DNA of 64,000 nucleotides from Shewanella yunxiaonensis (lineage in GTDB: Bacteria > Pseudomonadota > Gammaproteobacteria > Enterobacterales > Shewanellaceae), in NCBI RefSeq assembly GCF_018223345.1, contig NZ_CP073587.1, positions 2,577,001 to 2,641,000 of the forward strand, written 5' to 3'. A program made the position numbers and the translations under genes. This document shows positions 35,723-46,196 of the stretch, piece after piece. Each line of letters opens with the position of its first letter. The first letter of the stretch is position 1. Under the pieces are notes generated by a model that made no database searches, had not been told where the DNA came from, and saw nothing but the letters and a program-made list of their open reading frames with translations.

Positions 35723-37516
35723 TTATTCGTTGATCTTCAATACCGCCAGGAAGGCTTCCTGAGGTACTTCAACGTTACCCAACTGCTTCATACGCTTTTT
35801 ACCTTCTTTCTGTTTCTGCAACAGTTTCTTCTTACGAGACACGTCACCACCATAACACTTGGCGGTCACGTCCTTACGTAATGCTTTTACCGTCGAGCGA
35901 GCCACTACCTGACTTCCGACTGCCGCCTGAATCGCAATGTCGAACATCTGCCGCGGGATCAGCTCTTTCATTTTATCCACCAGCGCGATACCACGATGAC
36001 GGATGTTAGAACGGTGCAGGATCATGGCGAGCGCATCCACCCTATCACCATTAATCAACACGTCCAATCGCACCATATCTGCTGGCTGGAAATACACAAA
36101 GTTATATTCCAAAGACGCGTAGCCACGGCTGGTAGATTTCAGTTTGTCGAAAAAATCCATTACCACTTCCGCGGCAGGAATATGGTATGTCAGGGCGACT
36201 TGATTGCCGTGATATACCATGTTTTTCTGCACGCCTCGCTTATCGACACACAGGGTAATCACATTACCCAAATAGTCTTTAGGCACCAGGATATTCGCTT
36301 CAACAATCGGTTCATGAATTTCTTCAATATTGTTGATTGGTGGCAATTCGGATGGGTTGTCTACATAGACGGTCTCACCATTAGTGAGCACAACTTCATA
36401 CTCTACTGTTGGCGCGGTGGTGATCAGATCGAGATTATATTCCCGCTCCAGACGCTCCTGGATGATCTCCATATGCAGCAGGCCAAGATAGCCAATACGG
36501 AAGCCGAACCCCAATGCAGAAGAGGTCTCCGGTTCAAACTGCAGGGAGGCGTCATTCAGACTGAGCTTGTTCAGTGCATCACGGAAACTTTCATAATCGT
36601 CAGTAGATACGGTAAATACCCCGGCATAAACCTGAGGTTTTACCTTCTTAAATCCTGGCAGCGGTTTGTCGGCACCATTTTTTGCTAATGTCAGCGTGTC
36701 GCCCACTGGTGCACCATGGATCTCTTTGATCCCGGCAACAACAAACCCTACCTCACCGGTTTTTAGCTCACTCTTATCGGTTTGCTTCGGTGTAAAAATC
36801 CCGACCCGCTCGGCAATATAATTCTGCCCGGTCGACATGACTTTAAACTTGTCACCTTTTTTGAGACTACCGTTTTTAATGCGCACCAATGACACCACGC
36901 CCAGATAGGCATCAAACCAGGAGTCAATAATCAATGCTTGCAGAGGCGCGTCAGCATCGCCCTTTGGTGGAGGAATTTGAGCAACGATAGTTTCCAAGAC
37001 TTCGTCGACACCGACACCAGTTTTCGCAGAGCAACGCACGGCATCCTTGGCTTCGATACCCACGATATCTTCAATTTCTGCGGCGACTCTTTCTGGATCA
37101 GCTTGTGGTAAGTCAATTTTATTCAGTACTGGCACCACATCCAGATTCATATCGAGTGCGGTATAACAGTTAGCCAGCGTCTGTGCTTCTACACCTTGTC
37201 CGGCATCAACAACCAATAATGCGCCTTCACATGCCGCCAGAGAGCGGGAAACCTCATAAGAAAAGTCAACATGTCCGGGCGTATCGATAAAGTTAAGCTG
37301 ATAGATTTCACCGTCTTTGGCTTTATAGTCGAGCGTGACGCTTTGAGCTTTAATGGTGATCCCGCGCTCACGCTCCAGATCCATTGAGTCCAGTACCTGT
37401 TCTGCCATTTCACGGTCAGTCAGACCGCCGCAAACCTGGATTAAGCGGTCAGAAAGAGTGGATTTGCCATGGTCAATGTGGGCAATGATCGAGAAGTTTC
37501 TGATGTGATTCATCAT
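35723..37516 (-). CDS. lepA: Elongation factor 4 (LepA)
   Basis: 597 residues. The G domain has [27 protein letters not shown], and [13 protein letters not shown]. The EF-G-like domains follow, with the LepA-specific C-terminal domain (about 490-597), including [20 protein letters not shown]. LepA binds ribosomes and acts in initiation or back-translocation under stress. The start is MMN; the second ATG is an option. It heads the lepA-lepB pair, as in E. coli, downstream of rseC. Confidence 0.97.
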   Translation of the reverse strand: MMNHIRNFSIIAHIDHGKSTLSDRLIQVCGGLTDREMAEQVLDSMDLERERGITIKAQSVTLDYKAKDGEIYQLNFIDTPGHVDFSYEVSRSLAACEGALLVVDAGQGVEAQTLANCYTALDMNLDVVPVLNKIDLPQADPERVAAEIEDIVGIEAKDAVRCSAKTGVGVDEVLETIVAQIPPPKGDADAPLQALIIDSWFDAYLGVVSLVRIKNGSLKKGDKFKVMSTGQNYIAERVGIFTPKQTDKSELKTGEVGFVVAGIKEIHGAPVGDTLTLAKNGADKPLPGFKKVKPQVYAGVFTVSTDDYESFRDALNKLSLNDASLQFEPETSSALGFGFRIGYLGLLHMEIIQERLEREYNLDLITTAPTVEYEVVLTNGETVYVDNPSELPPINNIEEIHEPIVEANILVPKDYLGNVITLCVDKRGVQKNMVYHGNQVALTYHIPAAEVVMDFFDKLKSTSRGYASLEYNFVYFQPADMVRLDVLINGDRVDALAMILHRSNIRHRGIALVDKMKELIPRQMFDIAIQAAVGSQVVARSTVKALRKDVTAKCYGGDVSRKKKLLQKQKEGKKRMKQLGNVEVPQEAFLAVLKINE

Positions 37517-37621
37517 GCTGCGGTAACTAAGCTCTTGGTTAAATGTGTCAGTTAAAGGTGCGGAATTGTAACTGATCGCGATGCCAATACCAATTAGATT
37601 CGCTGCTGGAGCAGAAGCGGC

Positions 37622-38113
37622 TCAGGAGTGGCAGCAATGATTACTATCATCACATTCGGTGCTCATCGGTCTGCCGAGATTTGCCAGTATTACCGGCTGC
37701 GCAGCACCTTCAAGCACTTTGGCACGACGTTTACCGAAATACCAGGCAGCGACAGCCACCATTAGAGCCATCAACATACTGGTGGCATCTGAATTAGTTC
37801 CAGTAAGCTGGGCAATGCTGCCGCCAAGAATACCGCCAATAAACAAGCCGATAAGAGGGAGCAAATACACCAGCGCTGCCGCTTTGAGAATAACGCTTTC
37901 TGGAAGTCCTAAACGTAACAGAGTACCTGTGGAGTAATGTTCAACCGCGGGCAATGAAAACTCTTGATAACGCCCGGTAAACGCTTTGGCTACCGCTGAG
38001 GTGCCGCAACTCTCCCCCTGGGAACAATGGTTACAGGCGCTTTTCATTTCAACGCGAACAGTTACCCAACCGTCCGCATCTGAACCAATGACTGTTGCAA
38101 CCTGCTCCATCAT
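37622..38113 (-). CDS. rseC: Sigma-E activity regulator RseC
   Basis: 163 residues. CNHCSQGESCGTSAVAKAF near residue 28 is the Cys-rich N-terminal motif of RseC/MucC, and two membrane helices follow (about 75-120). The tail is His/Cys-rich (DDSNHCCHS). In the family it is a mild positive factor for sigma-E, and it also relates to SoxR reduction in some bacteria. It lies 10 bp after rseB, in the rpoE-rseABC operon. Confidence 0.9.
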   Translation of the reverse strand: MMEQVATVIGSDADGWVTVRVEMKSACNHCSQGESCGTSAVAKAFTGRYQEFSLPAVEHYSTGTLLRLGLPESVILKAAALVYLLPLIGLFIGGILGGSIAQLTGTNSDATSMLMALMVAVAAWYFGKRRAKVLEGAAQPVILANLGRPMSTECDDSNHCCHS

Positions 38114-38123
38114 AAGCTTACCC

Positions 38124-39056
38124 TCAGTCTAGCCTCAAACCTGACGCAATACGGACCAATGTTTGTGTCGGCACTTTGCCAACCGCAACCACTTCCAGAT
38201 TGCCCACGCGCTCAGACGCCATCGATATGCCATTACGCGTCATTAGCTCCTCTGGTATTGGTGCCTGCCCTGAACGTGCCACATAGACTGAAATATTGCT
38301 TAATCCGTCGGTCAATGCAATGTATTCCACCGGTTCGTGGGAACCGATTAAACGGTGGTGATCGCGAACAATGACCTTAAACCCCGGAGGCAACCAATCA
38401 AACTGCCAGTTTTGACCATCTTCCCGTTCTGCGGTATTCATGACCGGTGGCCATTTCTGCTTGTAAGCATCTTCAAGGATTGGCGCGGGTGTTTTCGTCT
38501 CCAACAGTTCGATGACTAACAACTGCTCTAATAACTGCTTATCCTGCGACAGCATGTCATATCGTAGCGGTAGATAGGTATCAACATCGATCCACACTTG
38601 AAAGGCATAGCGATATTCGTCATTAGGCACCAAACGGATCATTTGTCCAGTGCGCCCGGCAATCCGCGCACGGCCGCCAAGCACTATCTGATAGCCTTTC
38701 TCAAGTTCAGCAACATCCCCAGCAAAAGCTGCGGGGATCACACCTTGAATGCGATTGGCGGTCATGCTGTAAGCCGGTTGATCATGCTCGATAAAAGTGA
38801 CGGTATTACCTACACGCACCGCATTTTTTACCGGTCCGTTTAAGTGCTCAAGAAACGCCACTTCCTTTCCTTCAACGATACCGTGGAGGTAGATCAATGG
38901 CCGGATGTTATCCGCTTGAAGCTGGATGAGGGAAATTTTGAACTGCTTTTCACGTAAGGCCTGACTCATATTATCGAGCCAGGCTTTGGCGGTGAGTTGT
39001 TCCTGCGCAAACGCAGGCAGAGCAAAGGCCAGGAAAGCCAACAGGATGAGACGCAA
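38124..39056 (-). CDS. rseB: Sigma-E regulatory protein RseB
   Basis: 310 residues with an N-terminal signal peptide (MRLILLAFLAFALPAFAQ). The mature part follows the MucB/RseB layout: LolA-like large domain with FIEHDQPAYSMT near residue 90, and the C-terminal small domain with NISVYVARSGQ and GNLEVVAVGKVPTQTLVRIA. It binds RseA in the periplasm and senses lipopolysaccharide and outer-membrane protein stress. It lies 9 bp after rseA. Confidence 0.95.
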   Translation of the reverse strand: MRLILLAFLAFALPAFAQEQLTAKAWLDNMSQALREKQFKISLIQLQADNIRPLIYLHGIVEGKEVAFLEHLNGPVKNAVRVGNTVTFIEHDQPAYSMTANRIQGVIPAAFAGDVAELEKGYQIVLGGRARIAGRTGQMIRLVPNDEYRYAFQVWIDVDTYLPLRYDMLSQDKQLLEQLLVIELLETKTPAPILEDAYKQKWPPVMNTAEREDGQNWQFDWLPPGFKVIVRDHHRLIGSHEPVEYIALTDGLSNISVYVARSGQAPIPEELMTRNGISMASERVGNLEVVAVGKVPTQTLVRIASGLRLD

Positions 39057-39065
39057 AAGACTTCC

Positions 39066-39674
39066 TTATTGATTCAACGGAACAGTAACGACCTCGTTAT
39101 TGTTATCCATAACCACACCGGCATTCAATCGCTGTTGCAGCATATGGTCCTGAATATAACTATTAATACGACGACGTTGTTCCATTAACTGTTCGTTAGT
39201 GTACCCCTGAGGCTGTTGTACGGCGTCAGTCTGTAAACTCACTGGCGAGGCGCCGCCCACTAAAGGACGAGTCATCAAGACTGGTGATGCTGCATCGTCA
39301 GCGCTGCCAGAGCCAGAATAATTCTGTACACCGACGACGGCCACTAGCGCCACAGCGGCGGCAATAGCATACTGACCAAACTGCTTGAATAAAGGTGCAA
39401 CTATCGTGTTGCCATTTTGCGGTTTGCTAACTTGCTGCTGTGGTCGCGCGACAGGAACCAAGATTGCAGGCTCTTGCTCAATAGCGGCGGCAATACTATC
39501 AGACAAGTCCAGTTGGAGTGTCTGCGGTAACTCACCCCGCATGGCATCACCAATAAGATGGTAATTGCGCCATTTATCATGAGAAGATTTATCACTGGCC
39601 AAATCTGCCAGAGCCTGAGGGCCGGCTTCACCGTCCACTGCAGCGGAAACCCACTCCTGACCTAATTTTTCCAT
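39066..39674 (-). CDS. rseA: Anti-sigma-E factor RseA
   Basis: 202 residues. The cytoplasmic N-terminal domain starts MEKLGQEWVSAAVDGEAG, with WRNYHLIGDAMRGELP near residue 35, the RseA core that binds sigma-E. One membrane helix (about 102-119, YAIAAAVALVAVVGVQNY) and a periplasmic C-terminal part follow. It is degraded by DegS and RseP upon envelope stress. It lies 27 bp after rpoE. Confidence 0.95.
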   Translation of the reverse strand: MEKLGQEWVSAAVDGEAGPQALADLASDKSSHDKWRNYHLIGDAMRGELPQTLQLDLSDSIAAAIEQEPAILVPVARPQQQVSKPQNGNTIVAPLFKQFGQYAIAAAVALVAVVGVQNYSGSGSADDAASPVLMTRPLVGGASPVSLQTDAVQQPQGYTNEQLMEQRRRINSYIQDHMLQQRLNAGVVMDNNNEVVTVPLNQ

Positions 39675-39701
39675 TACTCAGCTCACCTGTTAGTTTAAGG
39701 G

Positions 39702-40280
39702 TTATCTTTCCAGCAAAGGCTGGAGCTTTTTGTCGATGGCTTCACGAGCGCGAAAGATACGTGATCTCACTGTGCCCACCGGACAATCCATAATATTGGC
39801 GATATCCTCGTAACTCATGCCATCAAGCTCTCGCAAGGAGATCGCCATTTTTAACTCTTCAGGCAGTGACTCTAATGTGTCAAACACGACCTTTTTGATC
39901 TCATCTGACAACATCAATCGCTCAGGCGATGCAAATTCTTTAAGTGCATCACTGCCATCGTAATATTCAGCTTCATCAGCATCGACATCATTGGCAGGAG
40001 CTCTACGCCCCTGAGACACCAGATGGTTCTTTGCTGTATTTACTGCAATTCGGTACAACCAAGTATAAAACGCACTTTCACCGCGAAAATTTGGTAACGC
40101 CCGGTAAGCTTTAATAAAAGCTTCTTGCGCTACGTCGGCTACATCGGCCTGATTTCTCACATAACGTGAAATCAGGTTAATCACTTTTCCCTGGTACTTT
40201 TGTACCAAAAGGTTAAATGCGTTTTTATCGCCCTGTTGTACGCGCTCAACTAACTGTTGATCACTAGTCTGTCCACTCAT
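39702..40280 (-). CDS. rpoE: RNA polymerase sigma-E factor
   Basis: 192 residues. Region 2 reads RVQQGDKNAFNLLVQKYQGK and DVAQEAFIKAYRALPNFRG; region 4 reads SLREL with DGMSYEDIANIMDCPVGTVR, the helix-turn-helix that reads the GAACTT -35 element. It directs the envelope-stress regulon. The gene is preceded by a strong sigma-E-type promoter (40346-40372), the mark of autoregulation, and heads rpoE-rseA-rseB-rseC. Confidence 0.97.
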   Translation of the reverse strand: MSGQTSDQQLVERVQQGDKNAFNLLVQKYQGKVINLISRYVRNQADVADVAQEAFIKAYRALPNFRGESAFYTWLYRIAVNTAKNHLVSQGRRAPANDVDADEAEYYDGSDALKEFASPERLMLSDEIKKVVFDTLESLPEELKMAISLRELDGMSYEDIANIMDCPVGTVRSRIFRAREAIDKKLQPLLER

Positions 40281-40345
40281 CCGAGCCGACTTCTCCCAAC
40301 TCTTATAATGCTGATTTTTCAGTCGCTCGAATCATATTCACGTAT

Positions 40346-40372
40346 GTAGACCAGCGCCTTTATGAAAAGTTC
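40346..40372 (-). promoter_or_regulatory. Sigma-E promoter of rpoE
   Basis: On the minus strand GAACTT, 16 bases, TCTAC. The sigma-E consensus is GGAACTT with 16-base spacing to TCTGA-like sequence, so this is a near match. It puts the transcript start close to 40339, about 60 bases before the rpoE ATG. Confidence 0.82.
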
Positions 40373-40482
40373 TTAATGAAATTTTAAAATTTCACTATAA
40401 ATGTGTTTTGGGTCAAAAATTATACCCAATATAGAGCAGTTGGTTTAGGATAAGCCCTCTACCAATCGGCTCATGATACCCT

Positions 40483-42093
40483 ATGAAACAAGCAGTTGAA
40501 CACCAAGCCGACATACTGATTATCGGCAGTGGCGCCGCAGGTTTAACACTGGCGCTGCACCTCGCACAGCACTGCAATATTATTGTCCTGTCTAAAGGCG
40601 CACTCAGTGAGGGCTCAACCTACTATGCACAAGGCGGTATTGCTTCCGTTTTCGACGAAGAGGATACCATAGAATCCCACGTGACCGACACGTTAGTTGC
40701 CGGTGCGGGACTATGCGACGAAACAGCGGTGACTTTCACGGCCAAGAATGCCAAGGCAGCCATGAAATGGTTGATTGAGTGTGGTGTTGCCTTCGATAAA
40801 GATGAACGGCCAGACGGGACCATTGATGAATCGAGCTACCATCTGACGCGCGAAGGTGGTCACAGCCATCGACGGATCTTACATGCGGCCGATGCCACTG
40901 GCAAAGAAGTACAGACGACATTGCAGCAACGAGTGCTAAATCATCCCAATATCCAAGTGTTAGAACGCTATAACGCGGTAGACTTGATTTCTACCCGTAA
41001 ATTAGGGCGTCCTGGCAATCGGGTTTTAGGCGCTTATGTCTGGAACCGCACACAGGAACAGGTTGAAACGATTAAAGCGCGCTTTGTGGCGTTAGCAACC
41101 GGTGGTAGTTCCAAGGTGTATCAATACACCTCTAACCCCGATGTGTCTTCTGGTGATGGCATCGCCATGGCATGGCGTGCAGGTTGCCGTGTCGCCAATA
41201 TGGAATTCAATCAGTTTCATCCAACCTGTCTCTATCACGCAGATGCCCGTAACTTCCTGCTGACAGAGGCACTCCGTGGCGAAGGTGCGCTATTAAGACG
41301 TCCTGATGGTAGTCGTTTTATGCCGGAATATGATGAACGTGCCGAACTGGCACCGCGGGACATCGTGGCTCGGGCCATCGACCATGAAATGAAACGCCTG
41401 GGTGCCGATTGTGTGTTTTTAGATATCTCACACAAAGATTCGGAATTTATCATTAAACATTTTCCGACCATTTACCGGCGCTGCATGGATTTGGGCATCG
41501 ATATCACCAAGCAACCCATTCCAGTAGTGCCTGCGGCCCACTACACCTGTGGTGGCGTCATGACCGACTTGCATGGTCAGACGGACCTGAACGGCCTGTA
41601 TGCGATTGGTGAAGTGGCTTATACCGGATTACATGGGGCGAACCGACTCGCCTCTAATTCATTGCTTGAATGTCTGGTGTATGCCCGCGCCGCGGCCAGC
41701 GACATCCTGAGTCAGTTGCATAAACAGCAGATGCCCGGTGCAATTCCCTCCTGGGATGAAAGTCAGGTATCTGATTCAGATGAAGAAGTTGTAATTGCGC
41801 ATAACTGGCATGAACTGCGTCTGTTTATGTGGGATTACGTGGGGATTGTGCGTTCAGATAAACGGCTGGAGCGAGCGCTGCGGCGTGTCACTATGTTGCA
41901 ACAAGAGATCGAAGAGTATTACAGCAATTTCCGTGTAAGTAACAACTTGTTGGAACTGCGCAATCTGGTACAAGTAGCAGAATTGATTATTCGTTGCGCG
42001 ATGAACCGTAAAGAGAGCCGCGGTCTGCATTACAACATTGATTATCCTGAAAAACTACCCGATCCCAAGCCCACCATTCTTCAGCCGGAGTAA
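40483..42093 (+). CDS. nadB: L-aspartate oxidase
   Basis: 536 residues. [15 protein letters not shown] is the FAD loop. [31 protein letters not shown] and [10 protein letters not shown] follow, then [21 protein letters not shown] near residue 350 and [20 protein letters not shown] near 385, the succinate dehydrogenase/fumarate reductase flavoprotein pattern. It oxidises aspartate to iminoaspartate, the first step of NAD synthesis. It is divergent from rpoE, as in E. coli. Its last 13 bases overlap the 3' end of the convergent ygfX. Confidence 0.96.
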   Translation: MKQAVEHQADILIIGSGAAGLTLALHLAQHCNIIVLSKGALSEGSTYYAQGGIASVFDEEDTIESHVTDTLVAGAGLCDETAVTFTAKNAKAAMKWLIECGVAFDKDERPDGTIDESSYHLTREGGHSHRRILHAADATGKEVQTTLQQRVLNHPNIQVLERYNAVDLISTRKLGRPGNRVLGAYVWNRTQEQVETIKARFVALATGGSSKVYQYTSNPDVSSGDGIAMAWRAGCRVANMEFNQFHPTCLYHADARNFLLTEALRGEGALLRRPDGSRFMPEYDERAELAPRDIVARAIDHEMKRLGADCVFLDISHKDSEFIIKHFPTIYRRCMDLGIDITKQPIPVVPAAHYTCGGVMTDLHGQTDLNGLYAIGEVAYTGLHGANRLASNSLLECLVYARAAASDILSQLHKQQMPGAIPSWDESQVSDSDEEVVIAHNWHELRLFMWDYVGIVRSDKRLERALRRVTMLQQEIEEYYSNFRVSNNLLELRNLVQVAELIIRCAMNRKESRGLHYNIDYPEKLPDPKPTILQPE

Positions 42094-42506
42094 GGGCTAT
42101 TACGATTGAGCAACAGGCGACACAGATGACGGTAATCTGTGTCGTCAAACATATCGCTAAAAAGGTAAAGACGTCGAAAGCCCGTCGGCAACTGACAAGA
42201 AAAACTGACTAACCAAGGTGTCACCATCACTGGCTCGGCGACATCAAAACTATCACCCGTTTCAAATTGCCCGCCACCGTTACCCGCCAGCCAAAACTCA
42301 AGCTGCCAATACCGTAATCGCCATAGCCGAACGCTAAAATATCCGATCAACGTGGTAACCATGAGCCAACGCAACGGTTGATAAAACAGATAATCTAAAT
42401 CGGGCCAGAAACAGAAACTGAGCAAACAAACGGCAGCCAGTACCATCAACGCCAGGTACTGGCCAAATGAGGATTTCACGGCAAATCTATGGTGCGGCAC
42501 GCCCAC
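42081..42506 (-). CDS. ygfX: YgfX/CptA-like membrane protein
   Basis: 141 residues, GTG start. Two hydrophobic helices (about 18-33 and 45-60), followed by [20 protein letters not shown], match the small YgfX family, in E. coli linked to SdhE (YgfY) and reported as affecting cell division as a toxin-like membrane protein. It overlaps the end of sdhE by 20 bp, so translation is coupled. The activity is not shown by the sequence. Its 3' end overlaps nadB tail to tail. Confidence 0.85.
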   Translation of the reverse strand: MGVPHHRFAVKSSFGQYLALMVLAAVCLLSFCFWPDLDYLFYQPLRWLMVTTLIGYFSVRLWRLRYWQLEFWLAGNGGGQFETGDSFDVAEPVMVTPWLVSFSCQLPTGFRRLYLFSDMFDDTDYRHLCRLLLNRNSPYSG

Positions 42507-42738
42507 GAACCTTAGCCACCATATCCGCTAACTGCGGATCAGAACATTTCGCATGCCCCATAAACCAGGCAAACAATTGCGGATCTTCACATTCCAACAA
42601 TCGCACAAAGGTGGCTTTGTCAGTATCAGTGAGATCCTGATAATATTTTTCGACAAACGGCTGGAATAACACATCCAATTCCAGCATCCCACGCCGGCAA
42701 GCCCACTTCACTCGGGCATAGTTCATCAAATCAGCCAC
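42487..42738 (-). CDS. sdhE: FAD assembly factor SdhE
   Basis: 83 residues, GTG start with GGGAG 8 bases upstream. ARVKWACRRGMLELDVLFQPF near the N-terminus carries the conserved RRG motif, which is needed to attach FAD covalently to succinate dehydrogenase. FVRLLECEDPQLFAWFM is the second family block. It is followed directly by ygfX, as in E. coli ygfY-ygfX. Confidence 0.95.
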   Translation of the reverse strand: MADLMNYARVKWACRRGMLELDVLFQPFVEKYYQDLTDTDKATFVRLLECEDPQLFAWFMGHAKCSDPQLADMVAKVRGRAAP

Positions 42739-42803
42739 CGTTTAACTCCCCTTATTAAAATACTGTTGCCAGTTTACCCCCTGCGGCAGTGACTGTCGAA
42801 TCA

Positions 42804-43712
42804 CTAAAGTTTCTGAAGTTGAACATCATAGCCAGCAAAAAGCACTTCGAAATCAGTCTCAAGCAGACACTTGACCGCTGGATGCTGGATCATCCGTTCT
42901 GCAAACATCACGTGATATTCTTCCTTAATATCCAGCGTTGCCCCCAAGAGCCGCACATTGTGGTTGAGAATGTCCTGTTGATAGATGGAGGGTGCCACAA
43001 AAATTCCGCGGCCAAAGTACCCAAAAGCCTTCATCATCGCGGCGTCGTCAAATTCTCCGAGGATGGTGACATTCAGATTTTTCTCATCAAACCAGCGATA
43101 TAACTGTTGGCCAATGGACGAGCGTTTACTGGGTAACAGAATAGGTGCTTCCTCCAAACAGGCAGGAAACGGTTGAGTCAGTGGCATCGCCGAAAAAAAG
43201 GCCACACCACATTCACCCAATTTTTTCGAGAGAATTTCAGGATATTTTAACGACTCCCCGGCGCAATCGGAGAGGATCATATCGAGTTTATGCTCGCGTA
43301 ACCGCGCCATCAGATGTTCATGAGTGGCTTCGTAGCACGCTAACTGCATACTCGCATCGCGCGGGATCACAGACATTAACACTCGACTAGCGAGTGTTTT
43401 CGACAGTGCGTCAGCAATACCGACCTCAAACAGTAAACTGTTCTCTTTGGTGTAGTTGAGCACATCCAACATTTCGTATGAGAGCGCGAACATGCGATCC
43501 GCATAACGAAACACCAACTCCCCTAATTCAGTGGGTTCCAATCGACGCCCATTACGTTTAAACAGACTGCCGTTGAGCCGCTCTTCAAACGCGCGGATCT
43601 GTCCGGTGACGGTCTGCGGTGTAAGACACAAGGTCTCAGCCGCTTTGGTCACCGAGCCTTTTTTTTGTACCATCCAAAAATAGTAAAGATGGTTGTAATT
43701 CAGATGTGACAT
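42804..43712 (-). CDS. nhaR: LysR-type regulator NhaR
   Basis: 302 residues from the ATG at 43712 (MSHLNYNHLYYFWMVQKKGS); a TTG two codons up is less likely. The LysR helix-turn-helix is at residues 20-45 (SVTKAAETLCLTPQTVTGQI). The NhaR-like start NYNHLYYFWMV-x-KxGSVTKAAE and the position after nhaA support the name. In E. coli NhaR activates nhaA in response to sodium. A small exported-protein gene sits between it and nhaA, 15 bp upstream. Confidence 0.9.
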   Translation of the reverse strand: MSHLNYNHLYYFWMVQKKGSVTKAAETLCLTPQTVTGQIRAFEERLNGSLFKRNGRRLEPTELGELVFRYADRMFALSYEMLDVLNYTKENSLLFEVGIADALSKTLASRVLMSVIPRDASMQLACYEATHEHLMARLREHKLDMILSDCAGESLKYPEILSKKLGECGVAFFSAMPLTQPFPACLEEAPILLPSKRSSIGQQLYRWFDEKNLNVTILGEFDDAAMMKAFGYFGRGIFVAPSIYQQDILNHNVRLLGATLDIKEEYHVMFAERMIQHPAVKCLLETDFEVLFAGYDVQLQKL

Positions 43713-43727
43713 GGGCAATCCATCTCG

Positions 43728-44111
43728 CTATTGCAGTCGCTGACAATCCAACAAGCTGAATACTGCCGTTTGCAAATCCGCTTGCACCGTCACCTCACCA
43801 CTGTCTATCGCTTCAGTCAGACCGGTGACCAAGCTAACTCTTTCAGGTAAACGGTCCAGACAAAACTGGCGATTAGCTTCCTGGAAGCGTTTACCTCCAC
43901 GGTATTTCAACGCCCGCGATAAATAGTCATTACTTTCCAACCGAGCCCCCACGGCTAATGGCTTATACATTAACGCACCATCAACAATTCCTTCCAGATA
44001 ACTTTGGCAAATCTTACCTTTGCTATCCGTTTTACAAGCTTCCAATTGCGACGCTTGTGCAATTGGCGTCAGCAGCATTAACAGCGCGATGCTTAAATAT
44101 TGGCTTTTCAT
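43728..44111 (-). CDS. Exported protein, Rap1a/Tai-like
   Basis: 127 residues from the ATG at 44111; a longer frame would overlap nhaA. A signal peptide ends near AQA. Four Cys remain ([27 protein letters not shown] and LLDCQRL), a layout that resembles the Rap1a/Tai family of periplasmic proteins, in which paired disulfides hold a small helical fold. Rap1a proteins protect against type VI amidases, but no effector gene lies nearby, so immunity is unlikely here. It starts inside the nhaA stop (ATGA) and precedes nhaR, so it seems to be part of the nhaA-nhaR transcript. Function unknown. Confidence 0.7.
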   Translation of the reverse strand: MKSQYLSIALLMLLTPIAQASQLEACKTDSKGKICQSYLEGIVDGALMYKPLAVGARLESNDYLSRALKYRGGKRFQEANRQFCLDRLPERVSLVTGLTEAIDSGEVTVQADLQTAVFSLLDCQRLQ

Positions 44112-45283
44112 ACTTTGTCTCCTGTACCGGCTAACGTTTTTGATAACCATAAATATCCCAATGCGGCGGCCGTCATGGAACCGAGCAAAATGCCCAGGCG
44201 AGCCAAATCACCGTACAACACCCCACCGTGTTCAAACGCGAGCGAAGCAATAAACATCGACATGGTGAAACCAATCCCGCACATTACCGCAACTGGGGCA
44301 ATGTGATGCCAACCAATCCCGCTGGGTAACTCGGCTAACTTAAGTTTTACCGCAAGAAAGCTGAATAACATCACCCCAATGGGTTTTCCTAATAGCAGTC
44401 CCAGCGCGATCCCCATCGGGACCGGAGACAACAGACTCTGCAGCGACATACCGTTCAGCGACACCCCGGCATTTGCAAAGGCAAACACCGGCAGAATAAG
44501 GAATGTGCTCCAGGGATGCAGAGCATGTTCCAGATGTTGCGACGGCGAACGGCCGTCTTTGCCTCGCAACGGAATGGCAAATGCGATAATTACGCCAGCC
44601 AACGTGGCATGCACACCCGATTTCAAAACCGCGACCCATAAGATCGCCCCAAGCAGTCCATACGCCCCTAACGAAGTCACACCTTTAACGTTAAGCAAAA
44701 TAAGTCCCAACACCGCGAAAGCCGCGACTACAAGACTGATGATGGAAAGATCATTGCTGTAAAACAGTGCAATGATAACGATGACGCCTAAGTCATCAAT
44801 GATTGCTAACGCTAACAAGAACACCTTAAGTGCTACAGGCACGCGACTTCCAAGTAACGCCATAATGCCCAGTGCAAACGCGATATCTGTCGCAGCAGGG
44901 ATAGCCCAACCACCTGAAGTTATCGGATCTTGATAGTTGAATAACAGATAGATAGCGGCTGGAACCATCATGCCACCTAATGCTGCAAACGTTGGCAACG
45001 ACGCTTTTGCGACACTAGACAGCGCCCCTTCAATAAGTTCTCGCTTTACTTCCAAACCGATCAGCAAGAAGAACAACGCCATCAAGCCATCATTAATCCA
45101 CAACAGCAGTGGCTTATGAATATCTAATGCGCCAACACGTATCTGCAATGGCATGTCGAGAAAACCTTGATAGACTCCCACCAGCGGAGAATTGGCAGAT
45201 AGCATGGCCAGCACCACAGCCGCCAGCAACAAAATGCCACCTGCCGATTCCTGGCTAAGGAAATCCCGAATAACTTTTTCCAT
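44108..45283 (-). CDS. nhaA: Na+/H+ antiporter NhaA
   Basis: 391 residues from the ATG at 45283, with GGAG 6 bases upstream. About twelve membrane helices. [19 protein letters not shown] and [17 protein letters not shown] hold the paired-Asp-type ion site of NhaA ([18 protein letters not shown] has the two adjacent Asp). It exchanges sodium out for protons in at the inner membrane. It leads nhaA, an exported-protein gene and nhaR. Confidence 0.96.
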   Translation of the reverse strand: MEKVIRDFLSQESAGGILLLAAVVLAMLSANSPLVGVYQGFLDMPLQIRVGALDIHKPLLLWINDGLMALFFLLIGLEVKRELIEGALSSVAKASLPTFAALGGMMVPAAIYLLFNYQDPITSGGWAIPAATDIAFALGIMALLGSRVPVALKVFLLALAIIDDLGVIVIIALFYSNDLSIISLVVAAFAVLGLILLNVKGVTSLGAYGLLGAILWVAVLKSGVHATLAGVIIAFAIPLRGKDGRSPSQHLEHALHPWSTFLILPVFAFANAGVSLNGMSLQSLLSPVPMGIALGLLLGKPIGVMLFSFLAVKLKLAELPSGIGWHHIAPVAVMCGIGFTMSMFIASLAFEHGGVLYGDLARLGILLGSMTAAALGYLWLSKTLAGTGDKV

Positions 45284-45354
45284 GACGAACTCCAAAATCG
45301 ATAATTCATCAAAGTGTAGCTAACGGAATTTAACAAGGAAAATCGAAAGATTCT

Positions 45355-45387
45355 GCCATTAACCTCGGGATTTCCGAGCTTAATGGC
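45355..45387 (-). terminator. Stem-loop between thyA and nhaA
   Basis: GCCATTAA / TTAATGGC outer arms with CTCGG / CCGAG inner arms. There is no immediate U run on the minus strand, so its strength as a thyA terminator is uncertain. Confidence 0.5.
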
Positions 45388-45401
45388 TTTAAGAAGGAAA
45401 A

Positions 45402-46196
45402 TCAGACGGCGACAGGAGCCTTGATATGAGGATGAGGATCATAACCAATCAATTCGAAATCTTCGAATTGATAGTCAAAAATCGAGGCGGGTTTGCGCAG
45501 GATAGTCATCGTTGGCAATGCTCTGGGCTCACGACTTAACTGCAGCCGTGTCTGCTCAAGATGATTGGAATACAGATGAGTATCTCCACCGGTCCACACA
45601 AAATCCCCTAATTCGAGTTCACATTGCTGTGCAACCATCATCGTTAATAACGCGTAACTAGCGATATTAAACGGTAGCCCGAGGAAGATGTCACAGCTAC
45701 GCTGGTACAACTGGCAGGACAATTTGCCGTCGGCAACGTAAAACTGGAAAAATGCATGGCAAGGCGCTAACGCCATTTTATTCAGTTCGGCTACATTCCA
45801 TGCAGAAACGATTAAGCGCCTTGAGTCTGGCTGCTGCTTTATTTGCTGAATAACCTGACTGATCTGATCAATATGCTGGCCATCAGGCGTTGGCCAACTG
45901 CGCCATTGAGCACCATACACTGGGCCGAGATCGCCATTGTCATCTGCCCACTCATCCCAGATAGAGACGTTATTTTCTTTAAGGTATGCAATATTGGTGT
46001 CACCGTTAAGAAACCACAGTAGCTCATGGATAATGGAACGCAGATGGCATTTTTTGGTAGTGACTAGCGGGAAACCTTTACTGAGGTCAAAACGCATCTG
46101 GTAACCAAACACTGAAAGCGTACCGGTGCCGGTACGATCAGTTTTTTCAGTACCGTGTTCCAGTACATGTCGCATTAAATCAAGATATTGCTGCAT
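45402..46196 (-). CDS. thyA: Thymidylate synthase
   Basis: 264 residues, the standard length. [19 protein letters not shown] at the start, catalytic Cys in [13 protein letters not shown] near residue 146, and [20 protein letters not shown] following. It methylates dUMP to dTMP with methylenetetrahydrofolate. Its ATG overlaps the last base of the lgt stop, so the pair is translationally coupled, as in E. coli lgt-thyA. Confidence 0.98.
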   Translation of the reverse strand: MQQYLDLMRHVLEHGTEKTDRTGTGTLSVFGYQMRFDLSKGFPLVTTKKCHLRSIIHELLWFLNGDTNIAYLKENNVSIWDEWADDNGDLGPVYGAQWRSWPTPDGQHIDQISQVIQQIKQQPDSRRLIVSAWNVAELNKMALAPCHAFFQFYVADGKLSCQLYQRSCDIFLGLPFNIASYALLTMMVAQQCELELGDFVWTGGDTHLYSNHLEQTRLQLSREPRALPTMTILRKPASIFDYQFEDFELIGYDPHPHIKAPVAV

